From positions 62,001-126,000 of the forward strand of contig NZ_MJAJ01000008.1 in the NCBI RefSeq assembly GCF_001746365.1: a DNA stretch of 64,000 nucleotides, given 5' to 3'. Both the position numbers and the translations under genes were made by a program. Of the stretch, positions 9,226 to 18,054 are shown piece after piece (the first letter of the stretch is position 1; every line of letters begins with the position of its first letter). This DNA is from Streptomyces sp. LUP30 (GTDB lineage Bacteria; Actinomycetota; Actinomycetes; Streptomycetales; Streptomycetaceae). The notes beneath the pieces are model-generated. The model was not told the DNA's origin. It saw nothing but the letters and a program-made list of their open reading frames with translations, and searched no databases.

Positions 9226-9810
9226 TCAGACCAGTGCCGCGGTGCGGCGGCGGGCTCCGCCCGGGGCCGCGTCGCCCGCCGCGACGCCGGTGCTGCGGTA
9301 CGCCTTGACGGCCTTGCCGGCGGGGCGTCCGCCGCGCCGGTCCAGCCAGTCGACGCGCACCCACAGCAGGGCGTCGTCCTCCCGCTCGCGGCGCCCGAGC
9401 CAGGCGGCCTTCCAGCGCAACCCGGCCCCGCAGCCCGCGAGCAGCAGGCCACCGGCGGCGGGCACCGCGAGGGAACCGCCCAGAGCGGCCAGGAAGGCGA
9501 GCAGCAGCCACCAGCGGTGACCGCGCCGCCAGATGCGGACGGTGACCGCCCGGTCCTGCAGCACGTCGTGCTTGCCGGCCCGGACGGCGCCGCGGCCCAG
9601 CCCGGTGTACCGGCGCCGTCCGCGCAGCCCCGTGACCGCCGCGGCCACGATGAACAGCGCGGCCCCGGCCGACAGTCCTGTCTGCCGTCCCGTGAGGCCC
9701 GGCGTCAGGACGCCGACCCCCGCCGCGACCACCCCGCACCACCACAACGGCGCGGCTCCGGCCCGTACGACGACGGCCACCCGAGCCAACCCCTGTCCTC
9801 CGCGTGCCAC
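9226..9810 (-). CDS. Small membrane protein of unknown function
   Basis: 194 residues with four hydrophobic segments arranged as two pairs: about residues 19-37, 45-60, 97-115 and 117-130. These are separated by a basic loop (RRRYTGLGRGAVRAGKHDVL) and followed by a charged cytosolic tail. I do not recognise a family. The GTG start at 9810 follows GAGGAGG at a good distance. It stands alone, convergent to the roadblock cluster and downstream of the RpiR gene with a 114-bp gap. Confidence 0.6.
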   Translation of the reverse strand: MARGGQGLARVAVVVRAGAAPLWWCGVVAAGVGVLTPGLTGRQTGLSAGAALFIVAAAVTGLRGRRRYTGLGRGAVRAGKHDVLQDRAVTVRIWRRGHRWWLLLAFLAALGGSLAVPAAGGLLLAGCGAGLRWKAAWLGRREREDDALLWVRVDWLDRRGGRPAGKAVKAYRSTGVAAGDAAPGGARRRTAALV

Positions 9811-9924
9811 GTCCGCCTCCTCGTCACTCAGGCACAGTCTCGTGACCGCGCAGACTAGTGAGCGAACGTGAGACGAGTCTGAGAGCGCGCCCCGAGCACG
9901 GAGAGCGCGCCCCCACGGGCGGGG

Positions 9925-10806
9925 TCACTCCACGAACAGCCCGCGCGACGCCGCCCGCGCGTCGAACTCCTCCAGCCGGGCCTGCGCGTCGGGCAGGTCG
10001 TCGCACATCGCCTCCAGCAGCACCCGCCCGAGCAGCATCGGCGCACAGGCCGTGTCGAAGGCGAGGCCGGTGCCGACGGCGGCCGGCAGGAGCAGGTCGG
10101 AGACCTTGGCGACCGGCGCGAACGCGGAGTCGGCGACGGTCACCACACTCAGCCCGGCCTCCCGGGCGTAGCCGAGCGTGTCGACGACCTCGCGCGGGTG
10201 CCGGGGCAGCGCGAAGCAGAGCAGGGCGGAGGCGCCGGCCCGGACGGCCGCGTCGATGCGGTCGTGGATCATCGTGCCGCCCTCGTGCAGCAGCCGTACG
10301 TCCGGATGGACCTTGGCGGCGAAGTACGCGAATCCGTACGCCTGGGAGGCGGCGGCCCGCAGGCCGAGGACGGGCAGCGGGCGGGAGGCCGCCAGCAGCC
10401 GGCCCGCCCGCCGCACCGGACGGGGATCGGCGAGCACTTCGGCGAGGTGCCGCAGGTTCTCGATCTCGGCCTCGACGGCCTGCTGGTACTCGTTGTACGA
10501 GGCGGAGTCGGCGGGCTGTTCGGCGGGGGCGACCTCGCGCAGATGTCTGCGCAGGGCGGGGTAGCCGTCGAAGCCGAGGGCGACCGCGAAGCGGGTCACG
10601 GACGGCTGGCTGACCCCGGCGAGCTCGGCCAGTTCCACACTGGACAGGAACGGCACGTCGGCGGCGCGCCGCACCATGCTGTGCGCGATGCGCCGCTGGG
10701 TCGGCGTCAGCCGGTGCCCCTCGAACAGCGCCTGCAGCCGGCCGGCGGGACTGTCCGCCGCCCCCGGCCCCGGCCCGCCCCCACCGAACTCCGTCTCCGC
10801 GCTCAT
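9925..10806 (-). CDS. MurR/RpiR-family transcriptional regulator (HTH + SIS)
   Basis: 293-residue regulator. The N-terminal RpiR helix-turn-helix is at about 22-90, with SSVELAELAGVSQPSVTRFA as recognition region. The SIS (sugar-isomerase-type ligand) domain is at about 130-265, with VRAGASALLCFALPRHPREV as a central segment. Members usually sense phosphosugars or related catabolites. Its ATG overlaps the TGA of the upstream lyase gene as ATGA, so the two are co-translated and the regulator is likely to control the lyase and the divergent transporter. The ligand is not predictable from sequence. Confidence 0.85.
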   Translation of the reverse strand: MSAETEFGGGGPGPGAADSPAGRLQALFEGHRLTPTQRRIAHSMVRRAADVPFLSSVELAELAGVSQPSVTRFAVALGFDGYPALRRHLREVAPAEQPADSASYNEYQQAVEAEIENLRHLAEVLADPRPVRRAGRLLAASRPLPVLGLRAAASQAYGFAYFAAKVHPDVRLLHEGGTMIHDRIDAAVRAGASALLCFALPRHPREVVDTLGYAREAGLSVVTVADSAFAPVAKVSDLLLPAAVGTGLAFDTACAPMLLGRVLLEAMCDDLPDAQARLEEFDARAASRGLFVE

Positions 10807-12311
10807 GCCCCGCTCCCCCTCCAGATGTCCGTGAACCGGTCCAGCAGTCCGGCCGCCGCGCGCACGTCCTCCGTGAGCGGCCGGTCGGCCTGGTCGGCGT
10901 CGAGCAGCGTCTCGGCCAGCTCCAGCGCCTGCCCGGCCGGCAGCCCCGGCTCGGGCCGCAGCTCGCGCTGGCGCAGCGCCCGTACGGCGGCGACGAGTTC
11001 GCAGCCGACGACGAGACGGTACGCGGCGCAGACGCGCAGTGTCTGCCGGGCGGCGAGCGAGGCGAAACTGGCCTGCTCCTCGACGCCCCGGGAGAGTACA
11101 GCGTGGCCGAGCGACGCGGGCGCCGAGAAGGCCCGCAGGTCGCCCAGGGCGGCGCCCGCGGCGTACTCCAGGATCATCACGCCGGAGGAGGCCGGCTCGG
11201 GGTCGGCGAGGAAGGGCCGCAGGCGGGTGTAGGCGGGCTCGTTGAGCGTGGAGAGCCGGGAGGTGGACAGCCGCGCCACCTGGGTCAGGGCCAGCCTGAA
11301 GTGGTCCAGGACTAGGGCGAGCTGGGCCTGGTAGAAGCCGCCGTGGTGGTAGGCGGTCATGTCCTCGGGGCAGATGAGGGGGTTCTCGGCGGCCGCGTTG
11401 ATCTCGACGGCGATCACCTCCTCCAGGGCGTCGGCGGCGTCGTGCGCGGGGCCGTGGATCTGGGGCAGGCAGCGGAAGCCGTAGGGGTCCTGGATCCTGC
11501 CGAGGGGCGGGGTGGGCCGGTCCTCGGCGCCGATCAGCTCGCGCATGCGGCGGGCGACCTCGGCGGAGCCGCGGTGCGGGCGGGCGGCGTGCACGGGGGC
11601 GGCGTAGGCCTCGTGCGAGCCGTCCACGGCGAGCAGCGAGAGGGCGGCGACGACCTGGGTGGCCTGCAGGAGACCGCGCAGTTCGTGCAGGGCGAGGGCG
11701 GACTGACCGAGCGTGAGGGCGTTGCTGCTGATGAGCGCGAGGGCGTCGTTGTTGTCGAGCGGCTGCGGTGCGGGGCCTTCGGCTCCGCGCCACGGGTGCT
11801 CCCCCACGAGTGCGAGGCCGACCTGCGCGAGGGCGGCCAGATCCCCGGTGCCCACCGAGCCGAACTCGTTGACGACCGGATACGCCCCGCTCTCCAGCGC
11901 CTCGCACAGCGCGGTGACGACGCTGGGCCTGAGTCCGGCGCCCCCGGCGAGCAGTTGGTTGGCGCGGACGGCGAGCATCGCCCGAACCTGTCGGGCGGGC
12001 AGCTCCTCGCCGATGGCGCCGGCGTGACTGCGCAGCAGGCGCAGACCGTGTCCGGCGGCCGCCTCGGTGGGCACGCCCTCGTTCCGGTTGGCGCCGACGC
12101 CGGTGGAGCGGCCGTAGACGCGGCCGGTGGCGGCGATCAGCCGGGCGGCGTCCCAGGCCTCGGTCATCCGCTTCGTCGCGTCGGTGCCGGGGACCGGCCG
12201 GGCGACGCCGTCGGCGAGGCGCACGACGTCCTCGACGCCGAGGGCGATCCCGTCGAGGACGACGAGACCGGAGGTCACTCCGGGAGCGGCGTCCACGATT
12301 CGAGACGACAT
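10803..12311 (-). CDS. Histidine/aromatic ammonia-lyase-fold enzyme lacking the MIO triad
   Basis: 502-residue member of the histidase/PAL superfamily. Conserved active-site segments remain: VYGRSTGVG (Tyr66, cf. YGINTGFG of histidase), SSNALTLG (Asn) and QDPYGFRC (Tyr277). The loop that normally reads GSVGASGDLA, whose Ala-Ser-Gly cyclises into the MIO electrophile, reads GSVGTGDLA here (Gly154-Thr155-Gly156): one residue shorter and without Ser. Ordinary MIO chemistry therefore looks unlikely, and calling it hutH would be risky. MIO-less relatives that eliminate trimethylamine from betaines (ergothionase) are known. The start at 12311 (ATG) follows GGAG; an in-frame start 51 bp upstream exists. 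Coupled to rpiR, divergent from a betaine-type ABC importer. Confidence 0.8.
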   Translation of the reverse strand: MSSRIVDAAPGVTSGLVVLDGIALGVEDVVRLADGVARPVPGTDATKRMTEAWDAARLIAATGRVYGRSTGVGANRNEGVPTEAAAGHGLRLLRSHAGAIGEELPARQVRAMLAVRANQLLAGGAGLRPSVVTALCEALESGAYPVVNEFGSVGTGDLAALAQVGLALVGEHPWRGAEGPAPQPLDNNDALALISSNALTLGQSALALHELRGLLQATQVVAALSLLAVDGSHEAYAAPVHAARPHRGSAEVARRMRELIGAEDRPTPPLGRIQDPYGFRCLPQIHGPAHDAADALEEVIAVEINAAAENPLICPEDMTAYHHGGFYQAQLALVLDHFRLALTQVARLSTSRLSTLNEPAYTRLRPFLADPEPASSGVMILEYAAGAALGDLRAFSAPASLGHAVLSRGVEEQASFASLAARQTLRVCAAYRLVVGCELVAAVRALRQRELRPEPGLPAGQALELAETLLDADQADRPLTEDVRAAAGLLDRFTDIWRGSGA

Positions 12312-12418
12312 AAGGCTCCGAACTCCCCTCAATCGGGACAGTCGATCTTGCCTGCCGGTCATCCGTTACACCGGATTAACACCGGGCCGTTGACAAGTTA
12401 TTCATCCACGGAGAACTC

Positions 12419-12434
12419 TGCATGACGTTATACA
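12419..12434. promoter_or_regulatory. Imperfect palindrome in lyase/ABC divergent region
   Basis: TGCATGACGTTATACA is symmetric at 12 of 16 positions around an ACGT core and lies 20 bp before the ABC ATPase start. TTGACA occurs at 12390-12395 on the plus strand. The 142-bp region between the lyase and transporter genes must hold both promoters. This is the best candidate operator, perhaps for the RpiR protein; that link is inference. Confidence 0.35.
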
Positions 12435-12453
12435 GCCGGGCAAGGGACAACTC

Positions 12454-13494
12454 ATGATCCAGTTCGACGCGGTCCACAAGCGCTTCCCCAACGGCACGAC
12501 GGCAGTCCACGATCTCTCCCTCCACATGCCGGAGGGCGGCGTGACCGTACTGGTCGGTTCCTCCGGTTGCGGCAAGACGACCACCCTGCGGATGATCAAC
12601 CGAATGGTCGACCCGACCTCCGGAACGATCGAGGTCGGCGGCAAGGACGTCACCCGCCAGGACGCGGCCGAGCTGCGCCGCTCCATCGGCTACGTCATCC
12701 AGCAGTCGGGCCTCTTCCCGCACCGCACGGTGCTCGACAACATCGCCACCGTGCCACTGCTGCTCGGCCACGGCCGGCGCAGGGCCCGCGCCCGCGCGGC
12801 CGAACTGCTGGAGACCGTCGGCCTGTCCGCCGACTCCGGCCGCCGCTACCCGCACCAGCTCTCCGGCGGCCAGCAGCAGCGCGTCGGGGTGGCCCGCGCC
12901 CTCGCCGCCGACCCGCCCGTGCTCCTCATGGACGAGCCCTTCGGCGCGGTCGACCCGGTCGTCCGCACCCAGCTCCAGGACGAACTGCTCAGACTCCAGA
13001 AGGAGTTGAGCAAGACCATCGTCTTCGTCACCCACGACATCGACGAGGCCGTCCGCCTCGGCGACCAGATCGCCGTGTTCCGCACCGGCGGCCACCTGGT
13101 CCAGTGCGCCTCGCCCACCGAGCTGCTCGCCCGCCCCGCCGACGACTTCGTGGCCGACTTCCTCGGCGCCGAGCGCGGTCTGAAGCTGCTCTCGCTGAAG
13201 ACCCTCGCGGACGTCCCGCAGGGCCCCGCTCCCGAGGGCGGCGCCTGGACCCTCGTCCTCGACGAGGCCCGCAGGCCCCTGCACTGGACCTCCGCGGCGC
13301 AGGGCCCCGACGTCCCCGTGCGCCCCCTCAGGGACACCGACTCCCTCCTCTCGGCGCTCAACGAGTCGGTCGCCGCCCCCACCGGCCTGGTCGCGCGGGT
13401 GGACACCGACGGCGTCCTCACCGGCGTGACCTCACGCGACGACGTCCACACCCACGCGGGCCGGGCCCACACCGAGGCACGGGTGGCCGCATGA
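12454..13494 (+). CDS. Betaine/osmoprotectant-type ABC transporter ATPase
   Basis: ATP-binding subunit of an Opu/ProV-type importer, 346 residues. Walker [10 protein letters not shown] is at about 30-38, followed by the Q-loop, signature [15 protein letters not shown] and Walker [14 protein letters not shown], then the H-loop FVTHDIDEA. Residues about 240-346 form a C-terminal extension resembling a degenerate CBS-pair region of OpuA/OpuC ATPases. It is the first gene of four, divergent from the lyase/rpiR pair, and its stop overlaps the first permease by ATGA. The substrate class is a quaternary amine by family; the exact ligand is unknown. Confidence 0.9.
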   Translation: MIQFDAVHKRFPNGTTAVHDLSLHMPEGGVTVLVGSSGCGKTTTLRMINRMVDPTSGTIEVGGKDVTRQDAAELRRSIGYVIQQSGLFPHRTVLDNIATVPLLLGHGRRRARARAAELLETVGLSADSGRRYPHQLSGGQQQRVGVARALAADPPVLLMDEPFGAVDPVVRTQLQDELLRLQKELSKTIVFVTHDIDEAVRLGDQIAVFRTGGHLVQCASPTELLARPADDFVADFLGAERGLKLLSLKTLADVPQGPAPEGGAWTLVLDEARRPLHWTSAAQGPDVPVRPLRDTDSLLSALNESVAAPTGLVARVDTDGVLTGVTSRDDVHTHAGRAHTEARVAA

Positions 13495-14132
13495 CCGTCG
13501 ACTGGTCCTGGATATCCGGGCACACCGACGAACTGACCACCCTCGCGATCTCCCACCTCCAGGCCGCGCTGACCGCCGTCCTCCTCGGACTGCTGATCAG
13601 CCTCCCCCTCGCGGTGGTCGCCCACCGCGTCCGCCCCCTGCGCGGCTTCCTGCTCGGCCTCTCGAACGTGCTGTTCACGATCCCCTCGATCGCGATCTTC
13701 GTCCTGCTGCTGCCGATCAGCGGTCTCACCCGCACCACCACCGTCACCGGCCTGACCGTCTACACCCTGGTCGTCCTGCTGCGGAACACGGTCGAGGGCC
13801 TCGACTCGGTGCCCGCGAAGACCAAGGAGGCGGCCAGGGCGATGGGCACCCGCCCGCTGCGCACGCTCCTCACCGTCGAGTTCCCGCTCGCGCTCCCCGT
13901 GATCATGGCGGGCGTGCGCATCGCGACGGTCATGTCGATCTCCCTGGTCTCCGTCGCCACCTACATCGGCGACGGCGGCCTCGGCCAGCTGTTCACCGAC
14001 GGCTTCCAGCGCGACTTCCCGACGCCGGTGATCGCGGGAGTGGTCCTCACCCTCCTCCTCGCCGTCGTCGCCGACGCGGCTCTGGTGGGCGTCCAGTACC
14101 TCCTCACCCCGTGGAAGAGGCGGCGAGCCTGA
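13491..14132 (+). CDS. Betaine-type ABC transporter permease 1
   Basis: 213-residue inner-membrane permease with five to six helices and the binding-protein-dependent EAA loop, visible as [20 protein letters not shown]. It is typical of OpuCB/ProW-like subunits of the two-permease betaine importers. The ATG lies in the ATGA overlap with the ATPase gene. The stop overlaps the start of the second permease by one base (TGATG), so all three should be coupled. Confidence 0.9.
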   Translation: MTVDWSWISGHTDELTTLAISHLQAALTAVLLGLLISLPLAVVAHRVRPLRGFLLGLSNVLFTIPSIAIFVLLLPISGLTRTTTVTGLTVYTLVVLLRNTVEGLDSVPAKTKEAARAMGTRPLRTLLTVEFPLALPVIMAGVRIATVMSISLVSVATYIGDGGLGQLFTDGFQRDFPTPVIAGVVLTLLLAVVADAALVGVQYLLTPWKRRRA

Positions 14133-14803
14133 TGTACGAACTGTTCAAGAACCTCGGCGGCTGGCTGACCAGCGGCGCCCAGTGGTCCGGCTCGGACGGC
14201 ATCGCGCACCGCCTCGCCGAACACCTCCAGTACTCCCTGCTGGCCACCCTCGTCGCGGCCGCGATCGGCCTGCCGGTCGGCCTGCTGATCGGCCACACCG
14301 GCCGGGGCGCCTTCCTCGCGATCAACCTGGCCTCCTTCGGCCGCGCCCTGCCGACCGTCGGCCTGGTCGTCCTCGTCTTCCTCGCCAGCGGCCTGTCCAT
14401 GTGGCCCGTCTACGTCGCGCTGGTCGCCCTCGCGGTCCCCTCGATCGTCACCAACACCTACGCAGGCATGACGGCCGTCGACCCGGACGTCAAGGACGCC
14501 GCACGCGGTCAGGGCATGCGCGGCCACCAGGTTCTCCTCCAGGTGGAACTGCCGCTGGCCCTCCCCCTGATCATGACGGGCCTGCGCCTCGCGCTCATCC
14601 AGGTCGTCGCCACGGCCACGATCGCCGCGTACGTCTCCTTCGGCGGTCTCGGCCGCTACGTCTTCGACGGCCTCGCCCAGCGCGACCTCGTCCAGGTGCT
14701 CGGCGGCGCGGTCCTGGTCGCCGCCGTCGCCGTCGTCCTGGACCTGGCGCTCTCCGGCGTCCAGCGGCTCCTCTTCCGACACCGCCCCGCACAGCACGCC
14801 TAG
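14132..14803 (+). CDS. Betaine-type ABC transporter permease 2
   Basis: 223-residue partner permease (OpuCD-like). Helices lie at about 32-55, 62-85, 95-110, 160-180 and 190-210, with an EAA-type loop [20 protein letters not shown]. The ATG at 14132 forms the TGATG overlap with permease 1; a GTG 21 bp upstream is possible but would overlap more. Eleven bases separate it from the binding-protein gene. The paired permeases plus a separate lipoprotein distinguish this system from single-permease OpuA types. Confidence 0.88.
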   Translation: MYELFKNLGGWLTSGAQWSGSDGIAHRLAEHLQYSLLATLVAAAIGLPVGLLIGHTGRGAFLAINLASFGRALPTVGLVVLVFLASGLSMWPVYVALVALAVPSIVTNTYAGMTAVDPDVKDAARGQGMRGHQVLLQVELPLALPLIMTGLRLALIQVVATATIAAYVSFGGLGRYVFDGLAQRDLVQVLGGAVLVAAVAVVLDLALSGVQRLLFRHRPAQHA

Positions 14804-14814
14804 GGAATCCCGAC

Positions 14815-15747
14815 ATGAACCGACGCACGATCCTCGGCGGCCTGTTCGCGGCCGCGACCGTCCCCGCCCTGACCGCCTGCGCGAGCGGCATCACCTCCCT
14901 CGACAACGAGGGCGGCACCACCTCCGGCGGCGGCTCCAGCAAGGACGGGGTCACCATCGGCACCGCCAACTTCACCGAGAACCAGGTGCTGGGCTACCTC
15001 TACGCGGCCGTCCTGGCGGCGGCCGGCGTGAAGGTGAAGGTCCGCCCCAACCTGGGCACCCGCGAGATCGTCTTCCCCGCCCTGAAGAGCGGCGACATCG
15101 ACCTCCTGCCCGAGTACCAGGGCGCCCTGCTCACCTACCTCGACCCGAAGGCCGCGGCTACGGAGGAGGGAGAGATGCAGAACGACCTCACCATCGCCCT
15201 TCCCGCCGGCCTCCAGGTGCTGCCGTACGGCCTCGCCGAGGACGCGGACGCCTTCGCCGTCACCCGGGAGACGGCCCGGAAGTACGGCCTGTCCTCCCTC
15301 GCCGACCTGACGAAGCTGAACGGCAAGCTCGTCATCGGCGCCGCCCCCGAGGTCAAGACCCGCCGCGTCGGCGTGGTCGGCCTCAAGGACGTGTACGGCG
15401 TGGAGTTCAAGGAGTTCAAGTCGCTGGACTCCTCCGGTCCGCTGGTCAAGGGCGCCCTGAAGAAGGGCGACGTCGACGTCGCGAACCTCTTCACCACCGA
15501 CACCGACATCCTGGACAACGGCTGGGTGGTGCTCACCGACCCGAAGAACCTCATCCCCGGCCAGCACATCGTCCCGCTCATCGCCGACCGCAGGGCCGAC
15601 TCCACCGTCCGCAAGGCCCTCGCCAGGCTCGGCAACGTCCTCACCACCACCCAGCTCACCGAGCTCAACCGCCAGGTCGACAAGGACAAGAAGGATCCCG
15701 AGGACGTGGCGAACGCCTACGCCGAGCAGCACGGGCTGGCCGAGTAG
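14815..15747 (+). CDS. Glycine-betaine/OpuC-like substrate-binding lipoprotein
   Basis: 310-residue extracytoplasmic solute receptor of the OpuAC/OpuCC family. The signal peptide begins MNRRTILGG, a twin-arginine-like start, and ends in lipobox LTAC (Cys22), so it is probably a Tat or Sec lipoprotein. The mature part has the family pattern: IGTANFTENQVLGYLYA, NLGTREIVFPALKSGDIDLL and PEYQGALLTYL, then a second lobe with LVIGAAPEVKTRR. Ligand specificity is set by aromatic cage residues that I cannot assign without a structure. It completes the four-gene importer. Confidence 0.88.
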   Translation: MNRRTILGGLFAAATVPALTACASGITSLDNEGGTTSGGGSSKDGVTIGTANFTENQVLGYLYAAVLAAAGVKVKVRPNLGTREIVFPALKSGDIDLLPEYQGALLTYLDPKAAATEEGEMQNDLTIALPAGLQVLPYGLAEDADAFAVTRETARKYGLSSLADLTKLNGKLVIGAAPEVKTRRVGVVGLKDVYGVEFKEFKSLDSSGPLVKGALKKGDVDVANLFTTDTDILDNGWVVLTDPKNLIPGQHIVPLIADRRADSTVRKALARLGNVLTTTQLTELNRQVDKDKKDPEDVANAYAEQHGLAE

Positions 15748-15837
15748 CGGGCCCCCGCCGGACAGGGGGGCTATCCCCAGTGCGCCGGACGTCCCGGCTC
15801 CCTAGCCTTGGTGTTCATGACGGGACGGGAGACGGCC

Positions 15838-16257
15838 ATGGACACGCGGGACACGGACCTGAAGAAGGAGCTCGACGCCACCCTGCAGACGCGCAGGGAG
15901 CTGGGCGAGGAGTACGAGTCCGCGCTCGTGGACTCGTTCCTGGAGAAGGTCGACCAGCGCATCGACAGCGCGGTGGAGCGCCGGGTGCGGCGGCAGCTCG
16001 CGGAGCAGCAGATGGCGGCGGCCCGCGGAGCCCGCTCGCCCAGGGCGACGGACTCCTGGGGCGAGCGCTTCGGCTTCGGCGTCGTCTCGCTGATCCTGGC
16101 GGTCCCGCTGTCGGCGATCGGCGGCGCCTTCGCCGGTTTCTCCGGCGTGCTCGCCGCCTGGCTCGGCGTCGTCGGCGTGAACTTCGTGCAGGCCGCCCGC
16201 AGCAACCCCGAACTGCTGTCGGGCCCGCGCCGGCGGTCCTCGCGGGACACCGACTGA
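15838..16257 (+). CDS. Small conserved membrane protein
   Basis: 139-residue protein, unrecognised function. A charged, helical N-terminal half (LKKELDATLQTRRELGEEYE, then a basic stretch) is followed by a glycine-rich hydrophobic hairpin at about residues 82-118 and a short basic tail. It looks like a single-pass or hairpin membrane protein with a cytosolic coiled region. The ATG at 15838 is preceded by GGGACGGGAG; a GTG ten codons upstream is an alternative. It is monocistronic between the ABC operon and the convergent SDR gene. Confidence 0.65.
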   Translation: MDTRDTDLKKELDATLQTRRELGEEYESALVDSFLEKVDQRIDSAVERRVRRQLAEQQMAAARGARSPRATDSWGERFGFGVVSLILAVPLSAIGGAFAGFSGVLAAWLGVVGVNFVQAARSNPELLSGPRRRSSRDTD

Positions 16258-16276
16258 CGGAACCGGCCCCCGGGCC

Positions 16277-17050
16277 TCACGCCTGCCGTGTCGGCAGGAC
16301 CATGATCTGCCGCAGGTTGACGTGCCGGGAGCGGCTGGTCGCGTAGGCGACGACGTCGGCGACCTCCGCCGAGGACAGCGCGCCGATGGCGCCGAACATG
16401 CCGTCCAGTTGCCCGGCCAGCTCGTCGTTGTCCAGGTGCGTCGCCAGCTCGGTCTCCGTCAGACCCGGCTCCACATTGGTGACCCGCACGTCCCGGGGGC
16501 CGAACTCGGTGCGCAGGGACTGGGACAGATAGGTCACGGCGGCCTTGGTCGCGCCGTACACCGCGTAGTTCGGGAACGTGACGTGCGCGCCGATGGACGA
16601 GATGTTCACCAGGTCGGCGGCGCGCCCCCCGGCGGCCGCGCCCACCAGGTCGCCGGTGAAAGCGCGGATCGTCCGCAGCACTCCGGTGACGTTGGTGTCG
16701 AGCATCCGCTGCCACTCGTCGACGCGGCCGTCGTCGACGGGGTTGGGCAGCATGACGCCGGCGTTGTTGACGACCAGGTCGACGGCCCCGAAAGCCTCCC
16801 TGACCCGGTCGGCGGCCCCGGCCACGGACGCGTCGTCGGTGACGTCGGCGACGACCGCGAGAGCCTCGCCGCCGTCGGCGCGGATCTTCTCGACGACCGC
16901 CTCCAGCCGGTCCGCGCGCCGGGCCAGCAGCGCGACCCGGGCGCCCGACGCGGCGAGCAGCACGGCCACCGCCTCCCCGATCCCGCTGGCGGCGCCGGTG
17001 ACGACGGCGGTACGGCCGGCAAGGCCCGCATACGGGTTCTCGTACGACAT
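16277..17050 (-). CDS. Short-chain dehydrogenase/reductase
   Basis: 257-residue classical SDR with Rossmann motif VTGAASGIGEA (TGxxxGxG), the NNAGVM strand and catalytic Tyr-Lys pair YGATK in the usual position. The basic/Arg context after strand 2 (LLARRADRLE) suggests NADP preference. The substrate is unknown. The ATG at 17050 follows GCAGGAGC. It is divergent from an MmyB-type regulator with repeated CCTGG/CCAGG sequences in between, which suggests that the regulator controls this oxidoreductase. Confidence 0.85.
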   Translation of the reverse strand: MSYENPYAGLAGRTAVVTGAASGIGEAVAVLLAASGARVALLARRADRLEAVVEKIRADGGEALAVVADVTDDASVAGAADRVREAFGAVDLVVNNAGVMLPNPVDDGRVDEWQRMLDTNVTGVLRTIRAFTGDLVGAAAGGRAADLVNISSIGAHVTFPNYAVYGATKAAVTYLSQSLRTEFGPRDVRVTNVEPGLTETELATHLDNDELAGQLDGMFGAIGALSSAEVADVVAYATSRSRHVNLRQIMVLPTRQA

Positions 17051-17124
17051 CTGTTGCTCCTGCGAGGGTGGGCCGGGGCGTCTCCCCGGCGGCACGCACC
17101 ACTCTCGCCGCCCGTCGCGGCGCT

Positions 17125-17163
17125 ACCCAGGGATGCGCTTTTCCTGGGTCTGCCAGTACCAGG
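17125..17163. promoter_or_regulatory. Candidate operator array between SDR and MmyB-type regulator
   Basis: Three half-sites with 11-bp spacers: ACCCAGG (17125-17131), CCTGGGT (17143-17149) and CCAGG (17159-17163). The first two form a perfect 7-bp inverted repeat. The array ends 21 bp before a TACCAT -10-like box of the regulator gene. Confidence 0.45.
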
Positions 17164-17196
17164 TTCGCGAGGCGCCCCTCGCCTACCATCGAGCGC

Positions 17197-18054
17197 ATGG
17201 ACGGGGATCTGGGAGATTTTCTGCGCTCGCGCCGCGCTCGCATCCGGCCGGAGGAGGTCGGACTGCCCTCACACGGGCGCCGACGCGTCCCCGGTCTGCG
17301 CCGCGAGGAGGTGGCGCAGCTCGCCGGAGTGAGCGTCGACTACTACATACGCCTGGAGCAGGGCCGGGGCCCGGCCGTCAGCGACGCGGTGCTGGACGCC
17401 GTGGCGCGCGTCCTGCGCCTCGACGACACCGAGCACGCCTACCTGCACGCCGTCGCCCGCCCGCGCAGGCCGGCCGAGCGCCGGGGCGCGCCCCGCGTCC
17501 GCACGGGCGTGCAACTGCTGCTCGACAGCATGGAGCGCACCCCGGCCTTCGTCCTGGACGTCCGGATGGACGTACTGGCGTGGAACGCGGCGGCCGACGC
17601 CGTGTTCGGCTACAGCCGGGCCGACTCGGACGGCCGCAACATCCCGCGGCACGTCTTCCTCGACCCCGGCTCCCGTGACTTCTACCCGGAGTGGTCCGCG
17701 GTGGCCGTCCAGTGCGTCGCGCACCTGCGGAACCTGGCGGGTCATCACCAGGACGACCGCCGGCTGACCGCGCTCGTCGGGGAACTCTCCCTGAAGAGCG
17801 ACGACTTCCGCCGCCTGTGGGCGGACCACCCGGTCCGGGAGTGCGCCTACGGAGTGAAACGCGTCCGGCACCCCGTCGCGGGCCTGCTGACGCTCCCCTA
17901 CGAGACCCTGACGATCTCCGAGGACACGAACCAGACCCTCCTCGTCTACACCCCGGAACCAGGCTCCGAGACGGCGGAACGCCTTGCCCTGCTGGGCAGT
18001 TGGGCGTCCGCCCCCGGTGTCCCGGAACGCACGGAACGCACGGAACGCGCCTGA
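17197..18054 (+). CDS. MmyB-like XRE-family transcriptional regulator
   Basis: 285-residue regulator. The N-terminal XRE helix-turn-helix (about 8-75) contains VPGLRREEVAQLAGVSVDYY and the diagnostic IRLEQGRGP. The C-terminal MmyB-type PAS-like ligand domain (about 100-270) contains VLAWNAAADAVFG and the RHPVAGLLTLPYETL region. Such proteins commonly control an adjacent divergent oxidoreductase. No good ribosome-binding site precedes the ATG; TACCAT at 17184-17189 lies 7 bp before it, so the mRNA may be leaderless. Confidence 0.88.
   Translation: MDGDLGDFLRSRRARIRPEEVGLPSHGRRRVPGLRREEVAQLAGVSVDYYIRLEQGRGPAVSDAVLDAVARVLRLDDTEHAYLHAVARPRRPAERRGAPRVRTGVQLLLDSMERTPAFVLDVRMDVLAWNAAADAVFGYSRADSDGRNIPRHVFLDPGSRDFYPEWSAVAVQCVAHLRNLAGHHQDDRRLTALVGELSLKSDDFRRLWADHPVRECAYGVKRVRHPVAGLLTLPYETLTISEDTNQTLLVYTPEPGSETAERLALLGSWASAPGVPERTERTERA

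Noticed and set aside
10803..12311. Annotation as bona fide hutH
   Set aside because: The MIO-forming Ala-Ser-Gly is absent, so the name would claim an activity the sequence does not support.
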